Shown: positions 46,284 to 55,914 of the stretch, in pieces | How positions within the stretch are numbered: the stretch's first letter is position 1 | How the letters are laid out: each line of letters starts with the position of its first letter | NCBI GenBank assembly: GCA_033297075.1 | Contig: MU858097.1 | Coordinates: 62,001-126,000, forward strand | Reading direction: 5' to 3' | Length of the DNA stretch: 64,000 nucleotides | From: Rhypophila decipiens | Taxonomy: Eukaryota; Ascomycota; Sordariomycetes; Sordariales; Naviculisporaceae | Notes under the pieces: generated by a model | Told to the model about the DNA's origin: nothing | The model's database searches: none | The model's input: only the letters and a program-made list of their open reading frames with translations | Program-made: the position numbers and the translations under genes

Positions 46284-47071
46284 GCTTGTCCGGTGTGGAT
46301 TGAAAGCTTATGATGTTCGTGATGTTGCCTGAGTTGTGTTTTGTGGGTGAACTTGCCTTGTTACCGTGAGCCAGTCAACCACGCAGCCGCAGAAACAGGG
46401 GACGGGGACGAGGACGAGTAACTAGTCGATGATATGTTGAGCATATCGACATCTTTATATGTTTATATGTTGGACTCGTCAGTTTTTAAATCATGGGGAG
46501 TGGTGAGTGGCTGGCAGCGATGAAAATTCGGATCTCAAGTTCTCAATTGGCTGGCGGCTTTTGCCAAGGAATAACATCAGCGAGCCCCTGAGTCCAGCTG
46601 GGCACATGTAAACAATGCATCCCGTCCGGGTATTTGTGTACATGTACCTGGGAGCCTTACAGCCGGGCATCATAACGTTACGGATGTTGAATATACATAA
46701 AACCCCGAAAGATTGCTCATCATCGACCCGTCCTGGAGGTCAAGATCAATGCAAGTTTTAGAAGAATACGAAACAAGCGTCATGCCTTGCCCAGACACAG
46801 CCTTTTCTTCTCATTCCACCTGATCTGACCTCCCCACTGACGGGAAAGTCTTTTTCACGTGAAAAGATAACGAATCTTTTTCTTTTGATACATGTAGACC
46901 AGAGTTTCCCGTCGGGCCGGTGATATCCCACAACGAAGCCGCCGCCAAAAGACGCCACGACAAGAGTCCATGCCATGTGGGTTTACCCACCAGCAAGCAC
47001 CAAGTTCAGCACTGTTGCTCCGAAAAAGAAATCTCGTTTTCCATGACCACAGACATCAAAAGAAAACCTAA
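46284..47071. other. Intergenic region between 5S and tRNA-Asn
   Basis: About 790 bp, no gene supported; part of the Pol III and repeat cluster. Confidence 0.5.
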
Positions 47072-47198
47072 TCCTCTGTGGCGCAATTGGCTAGCGCGTC
47101 TGACTGTTACTTCTACCCTTGCCTACCTACCTTCCGGATAGGTAGTGAGTGTGATGAGAGCAATCAGGAGGTCGGAAGTCCGAGCCTCCCCGGAGGAG
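47072..47198 (+). tRNA. tRNA-Asn(GTT) locus with 53-bp intron, probably decayed
   Basis: The acceptor stem TCCTCTG pairs with CGGAGGA, then discriminator G at 47198. The D-arm is GCGCAATTGGCTAGCGC, the anticodon stem TCTGA/TCAGG, and the anticodon GTT at 47106-47108. The intron is 47110-47162, after base 37, the canonical nuclear position; it contains a CTACCTA/TAGGTAG hairpin. Two features suggest loss of function: the T-loop reads TCCGAGC instead of TTCGAGC, which breaks the B box, and the T-stem GGAAG/CTCCC has an A-C mismatch. No run of four Ts follows for about 240 bp. Compare the intact copy on the opposite strand at 47875-47974. Confidence 0.8.
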
Positions 47199-47212
47199 GC
47201 AGAAGCAGACCC

Positions 47213-47298
47213 AGGTGCCGCATTACTGGAAAACGCAAGTTAGGGTAGTGGCAGAAGAACATCTATCCTCACCTGGGCTTTCCAGTAATGCAGTACCT
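47213..47298 (+). repeat. Imperfect 20-bp inverted repeat (foldback)
   Basis: AGGTGCCGCATTACTGGAAA at 47213-47232 is matched by its inverted partner at 47279-47298, with 17 of 20 positions pairing and a perfect 13-bp core (GCATTACTGGAAA). It begins 15 bp after the tRNA-Asn locus. A second inverted pair, CCCAGGTG (47210-47217) and CACCTGGG (47270-47277), crosses rather than nests with it. Confidence 0.75.
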
Positions 47299-47437
47299 AA
47301 ATCTGCTTCTTATTAATCGGTTGTGATGCGTTATGTATTCGTATGTTCCTTGCCCTGCCATTCTAGGTGATGAAGGTCATGAAGCTCTCTGCGGAATGGT
47401 AGGGTCAGGAATGTACAAGTGGGTGATGCATCAAAAC

Positions 47438-47495
47438 CATCTTTTTACGTCTCTCGTGAAAGAACGCATCTTTTTCCCTCTCTTGTGAAAGAACG
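47438..47495 (+). repeat. Two-unit 29-bp tandem repeat
   Basis: CATCTTTTTACGTCTCTCGT is followed 29 bp later by CATCTTTTTCCCTCTCTTGT, each unit ending GAAAGAACG. Three or four substitutions separate the units. Confidence 0.85.
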
Positions 47496-47874
47496 AGACG
47501 GCTGAAGAATGGGGATCAGAGCACGAACACAGGCGTAGTGCATTCGTACATCACGCATGGTATGTATGGATGATGGTAATCACATACCACAAATATCGTA
47601 CTTTCTCCAGACTCGAGCATGGGCGGGAGAGAGCCATCATCCATAAAGAACAGAGCTTCACTTCCTCTCCTATACGAGAGCCGTCCTTGAATATTAACTA
47701 CATAGAGTAAACTTCAGGGAAAGTAAACAAACCGGAGCACATCACGTAGGGACCTGAGAAAGGAAACTGAAGTACAAAGACCAAAAAAGAAAGAAGAACA
47801 AAGAAAAAAGCAGCCCAACTAGACATTCTTTATCGAAGCAAACATATTATGTTTTGTTCCTCTTATCCATTTAA

Positions 47875-47974
47875 CTCCTCCGGGAAGGCTCGAACTTCCA
47901 ACCTCCTGATTTGCTTTTCCTCTCTGAGAGGAGGATTAACAGTCAGACGCGCTAGCCAATTGCGCCACAGAGGA
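47875..47974 (-). tRNA. tRNA-Asn(GTT) with 26-bp intron
   Basis: On the minus strand: acceptor TCCTCTG with CGGAGGA plus discriminator G, D-arm GCGCAATTGGCTAGCGC, anticodon stem and loop TCTGA-CTGTTAA-TCAGG with anticodon GTT, T-arm GGAAG-TTCGAGC-CTTCC fully paired. The intron (47936-47911) sits after base 37. Removing it leaves 74 nt before CCA addition. A and B boxes are intact (TGGCGCAATTGG and GTTCGAGCC). This is the functional-looking partner of the locus at 47072-47198, with which it shares its first 38 bases exactly. Confidence 0.93.
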
Positions 47975-48211
47975 TGAGGTACCTAGATACTTGGTTGATG
48001 TCCAGGGTTTGGAAACAGACCTTCAACCTCGAGGCTTCCAATTTTCGAACCTGGAGTGTTGCCGCACAGATAAGGTTATGAACATAGCCACCCAGCCTCA
48101 TGTACGTGGATCTCCTGGCCTTGTTGTGTATCGACGTCAGCAGCAGATTGCCGAGCTTTGATTATGGTTGGAAAGAAGGGGATGAGATCTCACACCCATG
48201 CCATTGAAAGA

Positions 48212-48557
48212 GGCGCCTAATATACAGGCACTACTACTATCATATACAGGCACCAGTCCAATTTGACTTTCCAGACTAGAGGTATTTATTCGAGCCAGTC
48301 AAGGCATTTATTCGAGCCAGTCAAGGCATTTATTCAAGCCAATCAAGGCATTTATTCTAGTCTAGACTATTTAGTTAAGGCCTCTATTCTAACCAGTCAA
48401 GGCATTTATTCCAGCTAGTTAAGGTATTTATTCTAGCTAGTTAAGGTCTCTATTCTAGTCCAGTCAAGGTATTTATTCCAATAAGAGTAGTGCCTGTATA
48501 ATTATAAGAAGACTGGTGTCTGTATATGAGAGGACTGGTGCCTGTATATTAGGGGCC
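48212..48557 (+). mobile_element. hAT-like miniature inverted-repeat element (MITE)
   Basis: The terminal inverted repeats GGCGCCTAATATACAGGCAC (48212-48231) and GTGCCTGTATATTAGGGGCC (48538-48557) match at 19 of 20 positions. The element is flanked by perfect 8-bp direct repeats TTGAAAGA at 48204-48211 and 48558-48565, the target duplication length of hAT transposons. Extra copies of TATACAG(G/A)CAC near both ends look like subterminal transposase-binding motifs. The 346-bp body has no coding capacity and holds a 22-bp tandem array. So it is a non-autonomous element; hAT assignment rests on duplication length and structure. Confidence 0.85.
48281..48480 (+). repeat. 22-bp tandem array inside the hAT-like element
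   Basis: About eight and a half units of GGYATTTATTCNAGCCAGTCAA. The fourth unit is expanded by a CTAGTCTAGAC insertion, and later units carry GGCCTCTATT or GGTCTCTATT. Most differences are transitions. Confidence 0.9.
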
Positions 48558-48792
48558 TTGAAAGATACAATGTGCCCTGATAGGAACTCGTACACGCTTT
48601 TTGAATCTAGCTTCATAGGCCTTAAACGCTCCTCTTTTATTTGCATTTTGGATCTCGCTGACGCATTCAAGAGATGATTCTATGCGTGTAGGAACAACAT
48701 GAAAGATGTTTACAAAGTATACGCACAAAACTTTCCACCCAGTCGACAATGCATTACTCGAGACCAACAAGCCATCGTCGAGACAGATCCAT

Positions 48793-49983
48793 CTACTTCC
48801 GCTTCTTGGCCGGTGGGCCAGAGTCCTCATTATCGCTCTCCTCATCGCCCGACTCCTCCACATCGTCATAATTTACCTCGTCATCATCCATCTCCTCCTC
48901 TTCCATCTCATCTTCGTCCACAAAATCTCCATCATCTTCCGAGTCCTCGTCTGAGTCCTCGCCAACTCCGTTAACCGCGGGAATGACATCGTCGTCGTCA
49001 GGGTAAGCACGCGACTTTCCCATGATAGCCCGGATACCGTGTTCCTCCTCGACGAAAACAACACCAGGCTCGTCGACATTATCGTCCTCGGACTCGTCTG
49101 ACTCGTCCCCGTCTGGGCCACGCCGGATTTTTCCCTTGGAATTTTGAGCTTTGATGGCCTTTCGGAACCGTATCTGTGAATCCAGCATATCGAGCTTGCC
49201 CTTGAGTGCCAACAGTGCCGGGAGGCCCCTCGAGCGCTCTTCCAAAACCCGGTTGAGCTCTTCTAATTTCTTGACCGTCTCGGGCTGCCCTACAAGAGCC
49301 CCTCCGTGTGCTATTATCGTCCACTGGATCCAGTTCATGAGGCTGTAGGCACGACCGGGGCGCCGGTGCATGCGCGCGGCGAGCTTGGAAAGTAGGATGC
49401 CGGCGAGGGCGGAGTCCATGCGGTTGATGGTATTTTGTATCATTTCGACATTGTTGAGTTGGAGGACTGACTCGAGAAGCTCGTTGTCGTCTGTCTTGAG
49501 GGCTTGTTCAAGTGTGATGCCCATCGAAATGGCACTCACGGGTGCTACCTCTCCATTCTTACCACCTGAACCAGCTTTTGTGGAACCCTTGGCAGCGAGA
49601 GAGGCCGTGACGTCGACGGTAGAGTTGCCATGCATCAGTTCTCCGAAGCTGGGCGCTTCGTCTGCATCTTCTCCTTCGGCCTGTTCCATTTCAACATCGC
49701 CATCCTCCGTTGTTTTTATTTTGGAGACCTCGGGTGTTGTTTCCTCGGGCTGTGCAGGCTTTACTGTGCTTTGGTCTTTGCTCTGGTCGTCGTCGTCCTC
49801 CTCCTCCTCCACGTCGGGATTGGGATCCGAATCGCCAGAGTCGTCGGCGATCGACTCTGGATTTTGCGACAGTCCTATCGCGACCGACGCTCTCGTCTCG
49901 TCAATTCTGGTCTTGGTTGGGATCTTGGCGCTCTGCTTGACCACGGGCGCTGCGATTGTCGACGGTTTCCGCTTGGTGGACAT
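48793..49983 (-). CDS. Utp12-domain ribosome-biogenesis protein (Utp5/Utp9-like)
   Basis: Single exon, 396 aa from the ATG at 49983 (MSTKRKPST); the frame is open for 15 codons upstream, but this start has the better context. An acidic, disordered N-terminal segment (DVEEEEDDDD near residue 60) precedes the Utp12 domain at about 160-290: TLEQALKTDDNELLESVLQL, MDSALAGILLSKLAARM, WIQWTIIAHGGALV and LPALLALKGKLDMLDSQIRFRK. The tail is a long acidic stretch (Asp/Glu/Ser) ending PPAKKRK, a likely nuclear signal. Utp12-domain proteins are part of the t-UTP/UtpA subcomplex of the small-subunit processome in the nucleolus, which acts in 18S pre-rRNA transcription and processing. Yeast Utp5 and Utp9 are longer and carry WD40 repeats; here none is present, so I do not choose between them. 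Confidence 0.87.
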   Translation of the reverse strand: MSTKRKPSTIAAPVVKQSAKIPTKTRIDETRASVAIGLSQNPESIADDSGDSDPNPDVEEEEDDDDQSKDQSTVKPAQPEETTPEVSKIKTTEDGDVEMEQAEGEDADEAPSFGELMHGNSTVDVTASLAAKGSTKAGSGGKNGEVAPVSAISMGITLEQALKTDDNELLESVLQLNNVEMIQNTINRMDSALAGILLSKLAARMHRRPGRAYSLMNWIQWTIIAHGGALVGQPETVKKLEELNRVLEERSRGLPALLALKGKLDMLDSQIRFRKAIKAQNSKGKIRRGPDGDESDESEDDNVDEPGVVFVEEEHGIRAIMGKSRAYPDDDDVIPAVNGVGEDSDEDSEDDGDFVDEDEMEEEEMDDDEVNYDDVEESGDEESDNEDSGPPAKKRK

Positions 49984-52824
49984 GACTGCTATCTGATAGT
50001 GGCGTGGCTGTCGCGTGCGCGTGCGCACTTGTGAGATAAGTGGTTAAGGTGGGAGGACGTCAGCGGACTCGGGATACTAGCACGAGATCGTTTAGATCTG
50101 TAGCCAATTGGTCCAGCTTGCAGAAGATACTCCGGCTTGTAAGATAATGGCAAAATATTATGGGCGGATTATGGTGATGCTGTGCTGGATGAAAACTTGG
50201 GAAAAATTTCTGGGATGCATTGAAAAGGATGGCTGCCAAACTTTTTTTTTGGTCGTCCCCAGGCCTGTCCCCACTGGCGCCTTCCACGATAAGATCCGAT
50301 AAGGAATTTAGGATCAATGCATTTTCTTATCTTATCACATCTTGTCTGATCATGTGATGCGTACTTGATGACTCATTATCCGCATCAGTTATTGCCTCAG
50401 GCACGCAGAGCTGTTGGGACTTGTTTGGTTGGCATTTCCTGCTCAACAACCCGTATGTGTTGCCTGCTGGTCGCTTTTCCTAGGCAGAAGCCTGCGACTA
50501 CCTGAAATGATACTGTGATCGTGGATTCGTGAAGCACCTTCCAGTCATCTTTCAGAAAAATATGAGATCTTCGATGAATCCACGACGGAGGTGAGGTACC
50601 CTTTATCTCCTTTTCTCACGTTCGCCATTTTACTAGGGGCGGGCCACTTTTCCCTGCCTAGAAAGTGGACCAAGCCGCACGACTGATTGGACAGCAGCGG
50701 CGCACCTAAGCTTGATCTGAGCAAGTTGCTCCCTGAGAAGTTGAACAATCCCGGGCATCTCTTGAAAGGGCCCAGAATAAGAAAAGCAGCATTTGCAATC
50801 TCTCATTTTGCTCCATTTGTTCAATAAACGGATATACACTCGGGTTCCAAATCTGTATATGCTTCACTGTGCGTTGTGCACTTGTCTCTGCCTCCCAGAT
50901 CAGTGCAAACTGCAAAGAGCCCGGTTACGCCAAATTTACGCCACGACGCGACACGGATGCAGGCGTGAGAGTGGGCGCAAAACTGAGGTGTGATGTTCGC
51001 ATCAGATGTGTGCGGTGACCCGCAGCACGGCGTCCTCTCACGATGCTTGATTGTCAACAAATATGGCCTTGATGAATGACTTTGATGGCTTGCAGGACTC
51101 CTTTTGCAATGCCTGTGTTGGTTGTCCATCGTCCCTCAGCTGTATTCTCTCACCGTTGATCTTGGACGGTCAAGATGAGAGTAAAATTAATTAAAACCCT
51201 ATCGGTCAGTAGTCGCGTCATATTCGCGTATCCCTGAAGTCTATTGCTTGCAAGTTGCGACAGAGGAGTGCAGCAACCCGTTTCCGGGGGGTGTGTACTG
51301 CCGTCTCACTCGCGATTCCAGGGAGTCAGTCACCCCTGGCATATTGGGAATCTTCTCTTGTTGTCTCTTCCCCAAAAACGAGAAGCTTAAGAGACCAAAG
51401 GAGAATACTTTCTCGTCACCTCTCTGTCGAACTTTATAAAAACTCAAGATCCTGAAGGTTCCGTCAACCGATTCGAACCGAAAAGCATCGACGGGTCATC
51501 TGTGAGCAACAAGCTTTTTCAGGTACAGTTGGCCCTCTTTTCTTTGTTTGGACTCGCACCCACACACAAGCCCTGTCACGACGCAAAACCTGCGTTGCAT
51601 CCGGCGAGCTCTTATTTTTTTTTGTTCGCTCCAGTCGCTCAGGTGTACGGGTTTTCATCTTCGGTTGGCGATGACGACGTGCACGTAATCATGGTGTTTC
51701 GGCGGAGATAAGTGATGATTGCCGAATCGCTTTTGGCGCCATGGAATTTTCGTGACAGTTTGTTGCTCAGCAGTGTACGTTGTGGTTGAGTTTGGGAGTT
51801 TGATGCTGTAAATTGGGGGAAATGACGATGGAGAGAAAAATCAAAGTGGGTGCGGTACAGACCAGAAGCCTTTGTGCCCCTCGTGTCGATCCCGCGCACG
51901 GCCCACTCTTTCTCGCTGTGGCCAACCAGAGGTCTTGAAGCGGGCTCGATAAGGACAGTCAGCCAGTCAGAGGCGGAGCCACCCTCTGGGCCAGGAGCGA
52001 GCGACACCTCTGATAAATAGCCCCGGGCTGCCGACCGTGACTGACATGTGTTTTTTTCAATTCAGACTTTTTGGAAAAAGGAAGCGACGCGGTAACCAAG
52101 ACGGCTCGCCCCCACCACCCACCAACCAGAACTCAAAGAATTGTGGACCCGACGCGACAAGCACAAGAAGCATCGACCTCAATTTTTGTTTCTCTCCCTC
52201 TTTTTTCCTCCTTTTTTCCTGTCAGATCTTTTTTTTTCTGCCAAGTCACCGCCCGGGCCATCACCACCCACTGCCCAGCCACCCAATTTTTAAAGCCCCA
52301 ACCCTTTTAGTTTTTCCGATCCCGATAACGCGACCATTTGCGTTTGGCGAGGCTGGCTGTCGCCAACCCGACTTTTTATAATTCTCAGCCTTCCTCCCTC
52401 TCGAGCGCATTCGCAAAATCGTGAGTGGTCATTTTTTCTCGACCCTTTTGTTTCCCCAAGACCCACTTTTCCTTTTGATCGCAACTCCGCACCCACCGCT
52501 GCGCACGTCCCCTCGCTGTCGCATTGCGCATTCTGGAGACTTTCAAGAACGCGCCAATTGCCTCCTCCTTCCGCAACTCCTTTAAAAGCATTAAGCTTTG
52601 TTGCGGTCGCGTCACCCGTTCCGAACATCACTCGCGGCATCTCCTGTCAAATCTTCTGCTCCCGGTGCAAGCTTGCGCTTCCGATCGTCTGCGTTTCACT
52701 TTGCGCGTGTGGATGGTCGACACTCGATACATTTTTGAAGCTCTAAACAGCGCGCTGACACGAATCTACCAGCGAATTGATGTCGCTTGCCACGATCTGA
52801 TTATCGCAAAACTACCCCACCCGA
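49984..52824. other. Divergent promoter region between Utp12-domain gene and BDF1
   Basis: About 2.8 kb containing both promoters and the long BDF1 leader. The last ~650 bp have strong CT-rich tracts (for example CTCCCTCTTTTTTCCTCC near 52193), as in leaders of highly expressed fungal genes. No gene supported. Confidence 0.55.
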
Positions 52825-55800
52825 ATGGCAGTCATGACGACGCAACACGCAGAGCCCGGGGTTCTCGATGAGAAGCCCACAAAGATGGATGCGACTCACG
52901 GTGTCAATGGAAACGTGGGAGTCAATGGGTAAGTCTGAATCGCGCACCTTTTCCACTGTCGTTTTCCCACCCCGCCCCACTTCACCTATTTCCTCCCCAC
53001 TGATGCGCCACGCGGAGGTTGTGGCTGTCGCATTTCCCCATGACACTCGCCCTTTTCATCCAACATGGCCGTGGGGTTCTCATACTGACTGCGCAGCTTT
53101 AATAGCCACGCTTCCCCCGATGCGACTCAGGTAGAGTCAAAATCTGACAACGAGCTCCAGGATGCATCAGACGATGCTGTCAAGCAAAACAAGAACCAGG
53201 ATGCATTTGCGGCGAACCAAACAGTGCAGGTGCAGTCGAAGGACGAGACTCGGGACAAAGAACCAGCACCACAGTCAGCAGAGGCTGCTGAAGTCAAGGA
53301 CACAGGAGAGACTACCGACAAGGGCGAGGCCGCTGTCGAGTCCTTGCCTGAGCCGGCCAAGCAGAGCACCCCGGAACCGAAGTCCGAACCCATCCAACAG
53401 CCCACGCCCGAGAAGTCTGCACCGGAAGTAGACAATGATGACACTGCATCTGTGGTGCCACCTGAGAAGCCTTCAGAGGCCGCAGAATCCGCAGCCCCCG
53501 ACTCAGTGTCGGACCTATCTCCTGTTCCAGACGCCAAAGACGACGTTGCGATGACGGATGCCGATGCCCCCGCTGCCGCTGCCGCGGTTGTCCCCGCCGA
53601 AACTGTCGAGAGCACGCAGGAGACCGTCATGACCGATGCACCTCCAGCGACTCCCACCGATGAGACGAGTATTCAGGCCGTGAGCTCGTCAACCATTATT
53701 AAAGACGCCTCGCAAGTATCGCCAGTCCAGCCAACGACCGCGGACACCAGCATGTCCGATGCACCTCCTCCTCCCGCCAAGATCTCCCGTTCCCGATCAC
53801 CCGATGACGAGGATGGTCCACTTGCAAAGCGCACGAAACTGGACAACACAGCCGATCAAGTGGAGTTCAAGGCCAAGGTTGAAGTCAAGGCAGAAAAAAT
53901 GGACATCGACCAACCTTCCAGCTCTGGATCCTTGTACCTCGAGAGCGGAGATCCAAAGCAGTTGAGCGACCCTAGTCTCGATCCGTTGCCGCTCACAGAT
54001 TACCAGGCCCGACAGATCCGCAGTGTTCTTGCGCTCGTCAAAAAGACCAAGGCAGGTGCTAACTTCAAGTTGCCTGTCGCCGAAATGTGGCCTGCGCTGG
54101 GGAATGACTACCTTGCCAAGATTGAGGTGCCCATGGACATCAGCACGATGGAGAAGAAGCTCCGGGGTGACCTGCCCAGATATAAGACCATGGGAGACTT
54201 CAAGTCCGACGTTGAGCTACTGGTTAGGAACTCTGTCACGTTCAACGGCGAGGTCCATGAGGTCACCAGGTTTGCAAGGCAAACGAAGGATGGCATCTAT
54301 ACGAGGATGGCCCAAGCCAATGCTGCCGAACCTGCAAAGCCGGAGAAAAAGGACAGTGTCAAACAACACCCTACTCGCCACACCGAACCGCGAGCGACAG
54401 CTCAACCCACGCCGTCAGCTGCCGCTCTCCCGAAACCGCCCAAGCCGGCAGCTGCGGCACCGCCAAAGCCCGTGGAATCACCCGCCTTTGCCATTCCCGC
54501 CGGGAATAACGGTGTGCCGTTGATACGCCGTGACTCGACCAAGGGAAATGACGGTCGTGCCAAGCGGCCTGTAAAGCCCGCACATTCCAAGGATCTGGTT
54601 TATGACACGAAGCGAAAGAAGAAGCTCTCGCCGGAGCTGAGATTCTGTGAAGAGGTTCTCACCGAGCTGCGAAAGAGCAAGTACTATGATCTCAACGCTG
54701 CATTCCTGGAGCCTGTCGACCCCGTCGCCCTCAATATCCCTTCATATCATAAGATCATCAAGAAGCCGATGGACCTCCTAACCATGGACAGGAAGATGAA
54801 GGCTGGAGAGTATCTTAATCTGAAAGATTTTGACAAGGACTTTGAACAGATAATCAAGAATTGTCGAACGTTCAACGGCGAGGACCACATCATCACCCAG
54901 TCGGCTCTCAGGCTCCAAGACCTCTACAAGGCAGAGATGGGAAAGAAGGATTCTTGGATGGCCAGGCATGCACCACCCACGGCGCCACCCTCGCAAGCCG
55001 CTACGAGCCCACGCCCTGGAGATGATGATTCTGACCACGACGACGCAGCATCTGGTGACGACGATCACCCGGATGCTGGAGAGCGCAAGGCCATAGAGGA
55101 TCGCATCAACGCTGCTCAAGAACGGCTGGACGAGGAGAACAAGAAGATTGAAAACATGATGAACTCTGGCGACGCCAATATCTCGGTAATAGAGCTGTCG
55201 CAGCAGGTCGTCATGATGCTTCAGAAGAATATTGTGGCGGACCGAGCGAAACTTTCCAGCCTGGGACACAAGAAGGCGGCAAAACCGTCCAAATCTTCCA
55301 AGCCCAAGAAGTCGGGCGGCGTGCCTGGGGGCTCGTCCGGCGGGACAAAGAAGGCGGGCGGTGGCAACACGGGAGGTTCGTCGGCGAAAAAAGCAGTCGC
55401 CAAAAAGCCCAAACGGAAGATGGGGGCTGTCGAGAAGGAGGTCATTGCTGCTGGTATCGAGCAGCTCGACGGGCCCCAACTCGACCGCGCAATTGAGATC
55501 ATCAAGGCGGACACTAACACTGGCGAGAATGACTCAGGCGAACTTGAACTAGATATTGAGCAACTGTCTCAAGAAGCCCTCACTAAGCTATATGATATCG
55601 CGATTAAGAGTTTCCCGAATCTGAGAGCTGAAAAGGAAAAGACAATGAATGCCGCCCCGAAATACGCCGAGACCCCATCGGCCAAGCCCAAACCCTCGGG
55701 AACCAAATCCAAAAAGAATAAGCCCATGAGTCGGGTCGAGCAAGAACGCCGAATTCAACAGCTCAATGATCTCAAGGCACAAGCTTCCCGGCATGGTAGT

Positions 55801-55914
55801 GGCAGCCAGGAGCCCATGGAGTCCATTGAGGGCAACGGACGGGCCTCGGTCGACCCAGCACCCCAGCCTGCTGCTCTTGATTCCGAGGATGAGGAGAGCT
55901 CAGAGGAGGAGTAG
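52825..55914 (+). CDS. BDF1: BET-family double bromodomain protein Bdf1
   Basis: Two exons (52825-52928 and 53097-55914) with a 168-bp GTAAGT...GCGCAG intron in phase 2 give 973 aa; the second in-frame ATG at 52834 is an alternative start. An acidic, Pro/Ser/Thr-rich N-terminus (to ~320) contains a KISRSRSPDDED block. Bromodomain 1 (about 335-440) ends in NSVTFNG, keeping the acetyl-lysine-binding Asn, but its WPF shelf region is altered (NFKLPVAEMWPALG). Bromodomain 2 (about 549-655) is canonical: YYDLNAAFLEPVDPVALNIPSYHKIIKKPMDL and NCRTFNG. A coiled-coil segment (AAQERLDEENKKIENMM), a basic Lys/Gly-rich linker, and the NET/ET domain (about 806-876, AVEKEVIAAGIEQL...LYDIAIKSF) follow, then an acidic Ser tail (DSEDEESSEEE). 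Bdf1 reads acetylated histone H4 and helps TFIID and SWR1 at promoters in yeast. Confidence 0.95.

Larger units (their letters stand above)
47199..47874. other. Spacer between the two convergent tRNA-Asn loci
   Basis: No gene supported. Holds the foldback at 47213-47298 and a two-unit tandem repeat at 47438-47495. Confidence 0.55.

Noticed and set aside
51460..51490. GATTCGAACC-like sequence suggesting a tRNA B box
   Set aside because: No matching acceptor, D-arm or anticodon arm can be formed around it.
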